Shown one piece after another: positions 18,156 through 26,945 of a stretch of DNA of 64,000 nucleotides (the first letter of the stretch is position 1; each line of letters begins with the position of its first letter). Source of the stretch: Dokdonella_A sp963758365 (GTDB lineage Bacteria > Pseudomonadota > Gammaproteobacteria > Xanthomonadales > Rhodanobacteraceae); the NCBI GenBank assembly GCA_963758365.1, contig CAVWVB010000001.1:3100001-3164000 (forward strand), read 5' to 3'. Both the position numbers and the translations under genes were made by a program. The notes under the pieces were generated by a model that saw only the letters and a program-made list of their open reading frames with translations, did not search any database and was not told where the DNA came from.

Positions 18156-19643
18156 ATGTCTGCATTACTCGATTGCGGCGTGCAGGCGCCGCCTGCATTG
18201 CCCCTGCTCGACGCAGGCAATCCCCAGCGCGTGATCGCATGGCGGGGCCGACACGCGGTGCGTGCGGCCGAGTTCCTCGCCGATGTCGCGGCCACCGCGT
18301 CCGCGTTGCCCGTCGGCACCGGCGCGATCAACCTCTGTGAGGACCGCTACGCATTCCTGGTCGCGTTCTGCGCGGTCGCCGCCCGCGGCCAGACCAGCCT
18401 GTTGCCACCTTCGCGGGTCGCGCAGGCAGTGGACGAGACGTTCGCGGCGTTCCCCGGCAGCTATGCGCTCAGCGATGTCGAGTTGCGGCCCGCTCCGGCG
18501 CGCATCATGCAGATGCCGCGACTCGGCATCCATGGTGGGACGACCGACATCCCTTCGATCGCCGCGGATCGGATCATCGCAATCGGCTTCACCTCCGGCA
18601 GCACGGGCCAACCCAGGCCCAACCCGAAGAGCTGGGCCTCGCTGCACGCGATCACTGCGAACAACTGCACCGCGCTGGCCGCCGCGCTCGCGAGCAGCGC
18701 GCTCGACGCGGGCACCCGGGGTGTCGCGCATGTCCTGGCGACGGTCCCGCCACAGCACATGTACGGGATCGAGCTGTCGATCCTGCTGCCGATGCTCGGC
18801 CCGTTCGCGATGCATTCGGGACGCCCGCTGTTCCCGGCGGACATTGCCGAAGCGCTAGCCGAGCTGCCGGCGCCGCGCATACTGGTTACCACGCCGGTGC
18901 ATCTGCGCGCGTTACTGCGCGCTCCGGTGCGCCTGCCGAAGCTCGCGGCAATCACGCTGGCGACAGCGCCGTTGCCAAGGGATCTCGCCGCGCACGCCGA
19001 AGCGCGCTATGGCGCGCCGGTGCTCGAACTGTTCGGATCGACCGAGACCTGCGTAATCGCGCAGCGGCGCACCGCGCACGAAGACGACTGGCAGCCGTAC
19101 CCCGGCGTCAGCCTGCGGCCGCAACCGGACGGCACCCTCGTCGAAGCGCCGTGGTTCAGCCAGCCGGTTACCCTGCCGGACGTGATCGAGATGCTGCCGG
19201 GACAGCGGTTCCGCCTGCGCGGGCGCCATTCGGACCTGGTCGAGATCGCGGGCAAGCGTGCCTCGCTCGCCGACCTGACCCGGCGCGTGCTCGCGCTTGG
19301 CGGCGTCGACGACGCGGTCGTGGTCCAGCTCGACGAGGCGGACCGCGGCGGTGTACGCCGAATCGCGGCCCTCGTGGTCGCGCCGACCCGCGGCGAGAGG
19401 GAACTGCTCGCGGAACTGCGCGATGCGATGGACGCGGCGTTCCTGCCGCGACCGCTGCGCAAGGTCGTCGCGCTGCCGCGCAACGAGACAGGCAAGCTGC
19501 CGCGCGCGGCGCTGCTCGCCCTGCTCGGCTGTGCGGCAAGCAAGACCCCGGACGATCTGGCGACCGTTGAACTCAGCTCTTGTGAAAAGTCCGGCAAGGA
19601 TGCCGGTCTTGATCTTTGCGGGCAGGGAGGACTGCACAAATAA
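18156..19643 (+). CDS. xanA2: AMP-dependent acyl-ACP ligase, xanthomonadin starter-ligase type
   Basis: 495 residues, ANL adenylation fold: P-loop FTSGSTGQPRPNPKSW, LELFGSTET, GRHSDLVEIAGKR and the catalytic-lysine region LPRNETGKLPR. The compact N-terminal half, without the usual long CoA-ligase lead, resembles the ligases of aryl polyene and xanthomonadin clusters, which adenylate 3-hydroxybenzoate and load it on the dedicated ACP. Its partners (ACP 49033-49317, XanB2 49416-50441) are about 30 kb away. The gene symbol is a probable equivalence, not proven. A strong ribosome site (GGGGAGAAGGG) precedes ATG 18156. The last 30 or so residues run beyond the expected domain end and cover a small hairpin (19591-19606). 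Confidence 0.75.
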   Translation: MSALLDCGVQAPPALPLLDAGNPQRVIAWRGRHAVRAAEFLADVAATASALPVGTGAINLCEDRYAFLVAFCAVAARGQTSLLPPSRVAQAVDETFAAFPGSYALSDVELRPAPARIMQMPRLGIHGGTTDIPSIAADRIIAIGFTSGSTGQPRPNPKSWASLHAITANNCTALAAALASSALDAGTRGVAHVLATVPPQHMYGIELSILLPMLGPFAMHSGRPLFPADIAEALAELPAPRILVTTPVHLRALLRAPVRLPKLAAITLATAPLPRDLAAHAEARYGAPVLELFGSTETCVIAQRRTAHEDDWQPYPGVSLRPQPDGTLVEAPWFSQPVTLPDVIEMLPGQRFRLRGRHSDLVEIAGKRASLADLTRRVLALGGVDDAVVVQLDEADRGGVRRIAALVVAPTRGERELLAELRDAMDAAFLPRPLRKVVALPRNETGKLPRAALLALLGCAASKTPDDLATVELSSCEKSGKDAGLDLCGQGGLHK

Positions 19644-19646
19644 AAT

Positions 19647-19676
19647 GCCCCGAGGGCCAGGGGGAGCCCTCGGGGC
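19647..19676 (+). terminator. Strong hairpin, likely terminator of the ligase gene
   Basis: Perfect 11-bp stem GCCCCGAGGGC / GCCCTCGGGGC with an 8-base loop, starting 4 bases after the ligase stop. There is no T-run after it on the plus strand, so it may act as a transcript-end hairpin or with Rho. The AAATAAAA just before it gives T's on the minus strand, so it could also stop antisense transcription. From here to the kinase start (about 330 bases) I find no gene; it must hold the kinase promoter. Confidence 0.65.
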
Positions 19677-20006
19677 GGGTGGAAAACCGATCTGGGGAGG
19701 GATCGGCCTTCTCGGGTTGCACTCAGGGAGGTGAGTCAACCAGGGCGCCGTTGCGTGCGCCCGCGGACATAGATCGGGTTTGAAGCTGAAAGTTTCCAGA
19801 GTTCGCTGCCCCGCATTTATCGTTCGTTCATACGCGTGGCCCCCTTGCGCACCGGTGGACCCGGCAGCCTTCCGGTTTCGGGTCCGCGCGGGTCCCGACG
19901 CGACGGCCACGCCAGGCGATCGCCGCGCTCGCGCCTGGCGACGCGGCTCTTGCAAGCCGCCCGGACGGGTGCACAATCATCGCCCGCAGCATCGGGAGGG
20001 GATGCC

Positions 20007-22688
20007 GTGCAACCGCAACGATGGCGTCGGCTCGAGCAGCTTTTCGCCGACGCGCTTGAGTTGCCGGCCGGCGAGCGCAGCGCGTTCCTGCGACGTTCCT
20101 GTGGCGACGACGCCGAATTGCTCGGCGAGATCGGCGCCTTGTTGCGCTCACACGAAGCGCCGGGGATTCTCGACACCGGACATCAGCCGACGGATACGCC
20201 CGTCCCGCGCCCTTCACTTGCCGAGGGCACCAGTCTCGGGCCTTGGCAGATAGGGAGACTGATCGGCCGAGGCGGGATGGGCGAAGTGTATGCGGTGGCC
20301 CGGGCCGACGGTGCATTCGAGCAGCGTGCGGCGCTGAAATTGTTGCGTTACGAAGCCGCGGGCGAGCTGGAACGCTTCCACGCCGAACGCCGCATCCTTG
20401 CCCGGCTGGAACACCCCGGAATCGCGCGACTGCTCGATGGCGGCGTGGCGCCCGATGGTCGGCCGTACACGGTCATGGAGTACGTCGAGGGCTCGTCCCT
20501 TACCGGACACTGTCGCGAACGCAATACGTCATTGCGGGAGCGCCTCGAACTGTTCGCGCAAATCTGCGACGCGGTTGCATTTGCGCATCGCAATCTGGTG
20601 ATTCATCGCGATCTGAAGCCAGGCAACACCCTGGTCGATGCGGAAGGCCGCGTGAAGCTGCTCGATTTCGGCATCGCCAAGTTGCTCGACGTGGCCGCGT
20701 TGCCCCTCGATGTCGACGTCACCATCGCGCCGTTCACGCCCGACTACGCCGCGCCCGAGCAACTCAACGGCGAGCCTGTTACCACCGCTACGGATGTCTA
20801 TGCCCTCGGCGTGCTGCTGTTCGAGTTGCTTACCGATGAGCGCCCGCTGCACATGCGCGGTCAGCCGACCGCGCATGCATTGAAACTGCTGCTGGACCGC
20901 GATCCGCCACCGCCGAGCCGGGTCGCGCAGGCCAGAACCGACGCTCCGGTGCCTGCCCACCTGCTTGCCGGTGATCTCGACGCGATCGTGGCCAAGTGCC
21001 TGCGCAAGGAAGCGCGTCATCGTTACGAAACAGTCAACGGGCTCAAGCTGGATGTTCAGCGTTACCTGCGCAGGGAACCCGTGCTCGCACGAGGCGGCGC
21101 TCGCGCCTACCTTGCACGGCGTTTTGCACGCCGGCATTGGCTGCCCATTGCCGCGGTGTCGATGCTGATACTGGCGATGGCGGCTGCCGCGATCTATGCG
21201 AACGACGCACGCCTGCATACCGAGCACGCCCTGCATCGCGCCGATGCCGTGCGCGATTTTGTCATCGACCTGTTTCTCCAGAGTGATCCGACATCCGGAA
21301 ACAGCAAGACAATGAGCGCACGCGAACTGGTGGATATCGGTGTACGTCGGGTCGAGTCGGGTTTTGGCGGCGATATCGATACGCGCATCGAATTGCTCGG
21401 CGTGAGCGGCAACCTGTATCGCTCGCTGGGCGATTATCAGCGAAGCGCCGAATTGCTTTCGCGCCGGCTCGAGCAGGCAGAACGGGCATACGCGGCGGGA
21501 GATCCACGGCGAATCGAGGCGCAACTGGACACGGCAACGGCCGAAGTCGGCGCGGAACATTTCGATACCGCGCACGCTCTGCTCGAGCACGCGCTGGCCG
21601 AGGCCGCGCCGGCACGCGGCGAGTTGCTGGCCCTGCGCGCGCGCATCCTGCTCGAACTCGGTCGGCTCGAAGCCGAACGTGACGACAATCGCCAGGCGAT
21701 CGAGTGGGTTGAACAAGCGATCGATCTGCTCAGGCATTTGCCGACCGCGACGAAGGCGGATCTCGCCGAGGCGCTCGCCGATCGCGGTTCATATATCTTT
21801 CAAAGTGGCCGAATCGCCGAGGCCGAGCACCCACTGCGCGAGGCCCTTGCGCTGCTCGATCCGCAAGAGCGCGGCAGCTACATCACCTTGCTCGATGTGC
21901 GCGAAGCTCTTGGCAAGATACTCACGTCGCTTGGCCGCTTCGACGAAGCGCGCGTACTGTTGAACGCGAACGTAGCGGCGATCAGACAACTGTTCGGCGA
22001 CGAGCACCCGCGACTCGCGGACGCGCTGCATCAACTCGGGGCGGCCATGCGCCAAAGCGGGGACGCAGGATCGGCGATCCCGGTTTTTCAGGAAGCACTG
22101 ACCATCTACGAGCGCAAATACGGCCCCGACCACAGTTTTACCGCGACAGCGCTTACCAGCCTCGGGCAGGCGCTGAGTGCGGACGGGAAGCATGAACGGG
22201 CCATCAGTGCTCTCACACGCGCGTACAACATCTATCTGGAGACTCTGGGACCCCTGCATACCAATACGGCGACCAGCACCACGGCGCTGGCCGACGCACG
22301 TCTCTCAGCAGGCGATCTCGCGGGCGCCGAGCGTGGCTTCCGCGCTGCTCTGCAGGCATTCCAGGAGATCGGTGACGGCAAACACATCTATGCCGAAGCC
22401 GCGCGCCTCGGCCTGGGCCATGCGCTCGCTGCCGAGGGCCGATATGCCGAAGCCGAGGAATCCGTGCGCGAGGCCCGAGCGCGCTTTGTCAAGGAATTCG
22501 GTGCGGACGATCGGCGCACAATCGAAGCCGCAATGACGCTCGTGCACTGCTTGCTGCGAAGCGGGCGCCGCGATGACGCCCGCGCAATATTCGAAGAAAG
22601 CGAACACGCGTTGGCGGTATCGCATCACGACATCAAACGTCAGCTCGCGCGTGTCGAATCGGTGCGGCACGAGTTCGATGGCGGCTAA
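20007..22688 (+). CDS. Membrane Ser/Thr protein kinase with periplasmic TPR domain
   Basis: 893 residues. A short N-terminal region typical of this class (WRRLEQLFADALELPAGERSAF) is followed by a Hanks-type kinase with every key motif: GRGGMGEVYAVA (P-loop), AALKLLR (Lys), VIHRDLKPGNTLV (catalytic loop), LLDFGIAK (DFG) and YAAPEQ. A single membrane segment (LPIAAVSMLILAMAAAAIYA, about residue 380) separates it from a C-terminal array of about ten TPRs (for example ALHQLGAAMRQSGDAGSAIP). The kinase is therefore cytoplasmic and the TPRs are outside. GTG 20007 follows GGGAGGGGAT. Its stop codon touches the stop of the convergent ECF sigma factor, a common pairing that suggests one signalling system. 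Confidence 0.9.
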   Translation: MQPQRWRRLEQLFADALELPAGERSAFLRRSCGDDAELLGEIGALLRSHEAPGILDTGHQPTDTPVPRPSLAEGTSLGPWQIGRLIGRGGMGEVYAVARADGAFEQRAALKLLRYEAAGELERFHAERRILARLEHPGIARLLDGGVAPDGRPYTVMEYVEGSSLTGHCRERNTSLRERLELFAQICDAVAFAHRNLVIHRDLKPGNTLVDAEGRVKLLDFGIAKLLDVAALPLDVDVTIAPFTPDYAAPEQLNGEPVTTATDVYALGVLLFELLTDERPLHMRGQPTAHALKLLLDRDPPPPSRVAQARTDAPVPAHLLAGDLDAIVAKCLRKEARHRYETVNGLKLDVQRYLRREPVLARGGARAYLARRFARRHWLPIAAVSMLILAMAAAAIYANDARLHTEHALHRADAVRDFVIDLFLQSDPTSGNSKTMSARELVDIGVRRVESGFGGDIDTRIELLGVSGNLYRSLGDYQRSAELLSRRLEQAERAYAAGDPRRIEAQLDTATAEVGAEHFDTAHALLEHALAEAAPARGELLALRARILLELGRLEAERDDNRQAIEWVEQAIDLLRHLPTATKADLAEALADRGSYIFQSGRIAEAEHPLREALALLDPQERGSYITLLDVREALGKILTSLGRFDEARVLLNANVAAIRQLFGDEHPRLADALHQLGAAMRQSGDAGSAIPVFQEALTIYERKYGPDHSFTATALTSLGQALSADGKHERAISALTRAYNIYLETLGPLHTNTATSTTALADARLSAGDLAGAERGFRAALQAFQEIGDGKHIYAEAARLGLGHALAAEGRYAEAEESVREARARFVKEFGADDRRTIEAAMTLVHCLLRSGRRDDARAIFEESEHALAVSHHDIKRQLARVESVRHEFDGG

Positions 22689-23285
22689 TCACATGCTCGA
22701 CGCGTCATGCGCCGCTCCCGCCAGCTCGCGATGCAGCCACGCACGCGCCAGCGTCCAGTCGCGGCGTACGGTGCGCTCTGAGACGCCGAGCGCGCATGCG
22801 GTCTCGGCGTCGTCGTAACCGCCGAAGTAGCGGCACTCGACGACCTGCGCGAGCCGCACCGAATCGCGCGCGAGGTGTGCCAGAGCCTCGTTCAACGCAA
22901 GCATCGCAGCGTCGTTCTCGACCGCGATATCGAGCGCGTCGCTGATCGGCAACGTGGCCGCACCGCCGCCGCGCTTGTCGGCCTGCCGCGCAAGCGCATG
23001 ACCAACCAGCGCATGGCGCATCGCGAGCGCCGCGGCGCGCAGAAAATGGGCGTCGGTATTCCAGCCCTGGCTGCCACGCAGCTTCAGGTACGCCTCGTTG
23101 ACCAGCGCCGTCGTCTGCAACGTCGCGCTGGCGCCGACCCGAGCGCGTTCGCGATGCGCGAGGCGCTTGAGGTCGTCGTAGAACAGCGGCATCAACCGGT
23201 CGGCGAGCGCGCGCACCTCGAGCGGCAGCGCCGCCTCCCACGCTGCGGCGGGATCGCCCGGAAAGCCATGTCCCGTCTCGCCCAT
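22689..23285 (-). CDS. ECF sigma factor of the kinase-associated type
   Basis: 198 residues. Region 2 spans about residues 35-100 (LMPLFYDDLKRLAHRERAR; LVNEAYLKLRG), region 4 about residues 140-190 (VECRYFGGYDDAETACALG, then SERTVRRDWTLARAWLHREL). The sequence resembles the TIGR02999 sigma-70 class that is usually encoded beside Ser/Thr kinases. I see no anti-sigma factor gene. Control may come instead from the kinase-TPR protein at 20007-22688, whose stop codon abuts this one with no base between. ATG 23285 is chosen because it is the last start before conserved sequence. Divergently, about 100 bases away, begins the row of secreted proteins, possible targets. Confidence 0.88.
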   Translation of the reverse strand: MGETGHGFPGDPAAAWEAALPLEVRALADRLMPLFYDDLKRLAHRERARVGASATLQTTALVNEAYLKLRGSQGWNTDAHFLRAAALAMRHALVGHALARQADKRGGGAATLPISDALDIAVENDAAMLALNEALAHLARDSVRLAQVVECRYFGGYDDAETACALGVSERTVRRDWTLARAWLHRELAGAAHDASSM

Positions 23286-23385
23286 GTCCGAATCATACCG
23301 ATCATGCACTCTGCCGTGGCCGCTTCCGACGCCATTTCCTGTTTCAGAAAGGCGCATCCGCGAGACTTTCCTCAGGAGAGGGGCA

Positions 23386-23676
23386 ATGGACAGAACCTGC
23401 AAAAGCGCGCTCGCCATCGCGCTTGTTTTCGGCCTTGGCTTCGGCGCATCGGCCAGCGCGCAATCGAGCGGCGGTGCCTACGACATCCGCACCGTTGCTA
23501 TCGCCGGCGGCGGCGGATCCATCGTCGGCGGCGCCTACCAGATCACCAGCACGCTCGGCCAGCCCGCGACATCCATGTTGTCCGGCGCAGGTTTCGTGAT
23601 CTTCGACGGCTTCTGGGCGCCGGTCGGCGGCACGCCGGGCGACATCATCTTTGCCAACGGTTTCGACGGCCTCTAA
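23386..23676 (+). CDS. Small secreted protein with C-terminal DIIFANGFD tag
   Basis: 96 residues. A signal peptide (ALVFGLGFGASASAQ, cleavage near residue 25) precedes a short Gly-rich body (TVAIAGGGGSIVGGAYQITSTLGQ in two parts, then GFVIFDGFWAP). The protein ends DIIFANGFDGL. The same kind of ending occurs on the proteins at 26946-27992 and 58094-59848. Function unknown. The Gly-rich AYxITSTLGQ motif looks like that of small secreted proteins of related bacteria, but I cannot name the family. ATG 23386 has AGGAGAGGGG upstream. The gene is 32 bases before the first FTYQG-domain gene, so likely one transcript. Confidence 0.75.
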   Translation: MDRTCKSALAIALVFGLGFGASASAQSSGGAYDIRTVAIAGGGGSIVGGAYQITSTLGQPATSMLSGAGFVIFDGFWAPVGGTPGDIIFANGFDGL

Positions 23677-23708
23677 CGATTTCGCTTATTTTTCAAGGAG
23701 TATTTGCG

Positions 23709-24992
23709 ATGCGTATTTCGACTCTCGTTCTTGCAACAGCGGCCGCGCTCGTCGTCGGCATGCCGAATCTCGCTTCGGCGCAGACGCTCGGTTCCGCGTT
23801 CACATACCAGGGCATGTTTGCCGACAACGGCGCGCCCGCGGGCGGAATCTATGATTTCGAGTTCGCGCTGTACACGGTCGCATCCGGCGGCACCGCGGTA
23901 CAGACCGTGACCAAGCCCGGCGTCGCGGTCAATGGCGGATTGATCAATACCTCGATCGACTTTGGCGCGCAGACCTATGACGGCGCGGTCAAATGGGTCG
24001 AGGTGCATGTGCGAGCCGCGGGCGGTGGCGCCTACACGACATTGGCGCCGCGCCAGGCGTTGACCGGTGCGCCTTATGCACTGGGCCTTCCAATGCCGTT
24101 CAGCCGGTCGGTCAGAACCGGCGCCGCAGTCTCGTTCCAGATCACCAACGCGGACGGTGGTCCAGCCATTGCGGGGATCAATCCCAGTACCAGCACGACG
24201 TTCCCGGCCATTCAGGGCGCCGCGCCCGCCGGCACCGCCCTGCAGGGCGATACCGCGACCGGCATTGCCGTCAACGGCGTCGCCTCGGCCACCGGCGGAA
24301 CCGGCGTGCGCGGGCAGAATCTTGGCGCGACAGGCGACGGCGTCCGCGGACTCGGGTTTATCGGTGTTCACGGAGTCGGCAGCACCGGTGTCTGGGCCGA
24401 AGGCGGGCTGCTGGCCACCGACAATATTTCCTGCAATGTCGCCGGGAGCTGCCAGAGTGTCGTGAATATCCACGACGAGGTGATCGGCAACCTGATCATC
24501 GGCAGTGCCGGGACGCCATCGACCGACGTCTTCCGCGTCAATGGCAACGGCACCGTGTTCGCCAACGGGGGCTTCCAGGCCAGTGGCGCGGATATTGCCG
24601 AACATGTGCCTTACACGGGAAAACTCGATGCCGGCGATGTCGTCGAGATCGATGCGGAAAACGGCGAGGTCCTGCGGTTGTCGTCGCATTCCAACAGCAC
24701 TGCGGTCGCCGGTGTCGTTTCGACGCGCCCCGGCGTTACGTTGAACGGAAGTGTGTCGGAAAAGGAGGCTGCGCAAGGCATGCCCCGCCTCGCGCTGAGC
24801 GGCCGCGTGCCGGTCAAGGTCACGTCGGAAAACGGTGCGATCCGCGCCGGCGACCTGCTCGTGTCCGCATCCCGGCCTGGCCATGCGATGCGCGCACCGG
24901 ACAGCCCGCGCGCGGGCACCGTGATCGGCAAGGCGATGCAGAAATTCGACCGCGACAGCGGCGAGATCGAGATGCTCGTGATGTTGCGTTGA
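23709..24992 (+). CDS. Secreted protein, FTYQG N-terminal domain, self-assembly-type C-terminus
   Basis: 427 residues. Signal peptide (LVLATAAALVVGMPNLASAQ), then a domain of about 105 residues that begins GSAFTYQGMFADNGAPAGG and ends TTLAPRQALTGAPYAL. A middle part of Gly-rich repeats (for example GTGVRGQNLGATGDGVRG) suggests a beta-rich fibre. The C-terminal 130 residues (DIAEHVPYTGKLDAGDVVEID in two parts, GVVSTRPGV, SGRVPVKVTSENGAIRAGDLL) look like the trimer-forming or autoproteolytic end domains of secreted fibres and tail-spike-like proteins. I cannot name the family with certainty. AAGGAG at about 23694 sets the start. It is a paralogue of the next gene in its first 120 residues only. 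Confidence 0.75.
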   Translation: MRISTLVLATAAALVVGMPNLASAQTLGSAFTYQGMFADNGAPAGGIYDFEFALYTVASGGTAVQTVTKPGVAVNGGLINTSIDFGAQTYDGAVKWVEVHVRAAGGGAYTTLAPRQALTGAPYALGLPMPFSRSVRTGAAVSFQITNADGGPAIAGINPSTSTTFPAIQGAAPAGTALQGDTATGIAVNGVASATGGTGVRGQNLGATGDGVRGLGFIGVHGVGSTGVWAEGGLLATDNISCNVAGSCQSVVNIHDEVIGNLIIGSAGTPSTDVFRVNGNGTVFANGGFQASGADIAEHVPYTGKLDAGDVVEIDAENGEVLRLSSHSNSTAVAGVVSTRPGVTLNGSVSEKEAAQGMPRLALSGRVPVKVTSENGAIRAGDLLVSASRPGHAMRAPDSPRAGTVIGKAMQKFDRDSGEIEMLVMLR

Positions 24993-25103
24993 AGACGCCG
25001 TGAATTCGACCCCGACGCCTGCGGTTCCGGCTTTTGTCTGCACGCCGGGTGGCTCGACCATGGAGCGCATCAGCGCGATATCAATCCATCAAGGAGAAGA
25101 GTC

Positions 25104-26666
25104 ATGCGCCGCCTGACCTGCGTGCTTGCGGCCGGATTGGCGTTCGCGAACATGGTCGGCGCCGCTCCGGTAGGCTCGAATTTCACCTACCAGGGCCAGT
25201 TGACCGACGCCGGTTCTCCGGCCAGCGGGCCGTACGACTTTGAATTCGCGTTGTACACGAGCGCGAGTGGTGGCAGCGCGGTCGATACGCTCAGCATCGA
25301 TGATCTCGCGGTCAGCGGCGGACTCTTCAACGCGTCGCTCGATTTCACCGATGCGCCGTACGACGGTCAGGCGTTGTGGCTCGAGGTGCGCGTGCGCGCT
25401 GGCGCATCGAGCGGCAGCTATACGACGCTGGCGCCACGCCAGCCGTTGAATGCAACGCCGTATGCGCTCTATGCGCTGTCCGGCAACCCGGGGCCGCAGG
25501 GACCGGTCGGCCCGCAAGGTCCGATCGGGCCGATGGGCATGCAGGGCCCCGAAGGTCCGGCGGGTCCGGCGGGTCCGCAAGGCCCGGCGGGCGCGCAAGG
25601 TCCGCCGGGTTTCGTCGAGCTGCCCTACAGCGGCGCCGTGGCAACGAGCGATCCGGCATTGTTGATCACCAACACGGATGCGGGCAACGCGATTCAGGGC
25701 ATCACGTTCGCCGATTCCGCCGCGGGCGTGGAAGGTCGCAATATCGGACAGGGAGCCGGCGTGTACGGCATTGCGGCGCATGCAGGCAGCGGTATGATTG
25801 CCGAGTCGCTGGGTGGAGACGGCCTCTGGGCGACCGGTGCAGCCAACGGATTGCGTGCCTCGACCAATTCGGCCAACAGCTCCTACGCTGCGGTCTTCGC
25901 CGACAACTCCGGCGCCGGCTATGGCGTGTACGGCCATGCCATTGCGGCAACCGGTGTCTATGGCACGAGCAACGGCGGCGACGGCGTGCAAGGCCTCAGC
26001 AACGCGCCGGGGAAATCGGGCGTCAGCGGCTTTCACGGGGCCGGAAGCAGCGGCAATGGCGTGTACGGGCAGGGGGCGGGCTCAGGCTGGGCCGTGTACG
26101 CCCAGGGCAACTTCGGCGCCTCGGGCACCAAAAGCTTCGTCGAACCGCATCCGAGCGACCCGAGCAAGGAAATCCGCTACGTCTCGCTCGAGGGCCCGGA
26201 AGCCGGCACCTATTTTCGCGGCCGCGCACGGCTTGTCGCAGGTCACGCCACGATCGCGATTCCGGATCATTTCAAGACCGTCACAGCAGGCGACGGACTC
26301 ACCGTGCAATTGACGCCGATCGGTCAGCCCGCGGTCCTCTACTGCGTGACGACTTCGCTCGAACGCATCGAAGTCGCGGGCAGCGCCGACGTCGCATTCA
26401 ACTTCCAGGTCAATGGCGTGCGCAAGGCCTTCGCTGAGTTCCAGCCCGTGCAGGACAACCGCTCGTTCATTCCGGAAAGCGCAGCGCAAGCGAAATCGAT
26501 GGCCGCGAGCCTGCCGCCAGAAAGCGTGCGCCGTCTCGTCGCCAACGGCACCCTGGACGCGGATGGCGCAATCAACGCGCAGACCGCGCACCGGCTCGGC
26601 TGGGACCGGCGCGCCGGCTGGAACGATCCGCCACGGACCACGCCGCCTGCGCTGCCGCAGCGCTGA
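25104..26666 (+). CDS. Secreted collagen-like protein with FTYQG domain
   Basis: 520 residues. Signal peptide (CVLAAGLAFANMVGA), then the same N-terminal domain as the preceding gene (SNFTYQGQLTDAGSPASG through TTLAPRQPLNATPYAL). At residues 127-171 there is an uninterrupted run of about 15 Gly-x-y triplets (for example GPQGPVGPQGPIGPMG), enough to form a collagen triple helix. A Gly-rich region with GVYG-type repeats (GAGVYGIAAH, GYGVYGHAIAATGVYG) follows, then a globular C-terminal domain from about residue 345 (SFVEPHPSDPSKEIRYVSLEG; GHATIAIPDHFKTV). It is probably a trimeric surface fibre. Strong ribosome site (AAGGAGAAGAG) before ATG 25104. It could also derive from a phage fibre, but no phage genes are near. 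Confidence 0.8.
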   Translation: MRRLTCVLAAGLAFANMVGAAPVGSNFTYQGQLTDAGSPASGPYDFEFALYTSASGGSAVDTLSIDDLAVSGGLFNASLDFTDAPYDGQALWLEVRVRAGASSGSYTTLAPRQPLNATPYALYALSGNPGPQGPVGPQGPIGPMGMQGPEGPAGPAGPQGPAGAQGPPGFVELPYSGAVATSDPALLITNTDAGNAIQGITFADSAAGVEGRNIGQGAGVYGIAAHAGSGMIAESLGGDGLWATGAANGLRASTNSANSSYAAVFADNSGAGYGVYGHAIAATGVYGTSNGGDGVQGLSNAPGKSGVSGFHGAGSSGNGVYGQGAGSGWAVYAQGNFGASGTKSFVEPHPSDPSKEIRYVSLEGPEAGTYFRGRARLVAGHATIAIPDHFKTVTAGDGLTVQLTPIGQPAVLYCVTTSLERIEVAGSADVAFNFQVNGVRKAFAEFQPVQDNRSFIPESAAQAKSMAASLPPESVRRLVANGTLDADGAINAQTAHRLGWDRRAGWNDPPRTTPPALPQR

Positions 26667-26674
26667 AATGCAGG

Positions 26675-26692
26675 GGCCGGGCCGGCCCGGCC
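26675..26692. repeat. Perfect 18-bp GC palindrome after the collagen-like gene
   Basis: GGCCGGGCCGGCCCGGCC, self-complementary over its whole length, 9 bases after the stop codon. It can form a hairpin or cruciform and may end the 23386-26666 transcript. There is no T-run. The remaining 250 bases to the next start (26946) carry no gene I can support. Confidence 0.5.
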
Positions 26693-26945
26693 GACCTGGG
26701 GGTCGTGGCGTCATGGCGTCGAACAGCGCGGCTCGACCTGACCTGCATTCGCCGACACATCTTCGCAGCGACTGGCCGGATTCCGCGCGGTTTCCTGTTT
26801 GTGGAGAGGGACGAAGGCAATGGTCGGCATCGAAGCGGAGCCGCATGTGACTGAGCAACGCGCATCGATCGCAGTGCCGCTTGGCCGAACAGGTCTTCCG
26901 CCTGGACCGCTTTGCGCAAGGACGGCGTGTATCGGGAGAGCCGTC

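Noticed and set aside
23709..26666. Prophage tail-fibre region
   Set aside because: No phage structural, integrase or lysis genes in the neighbourhood; both proteins have Sec signal peptides, which tail fibres lack.
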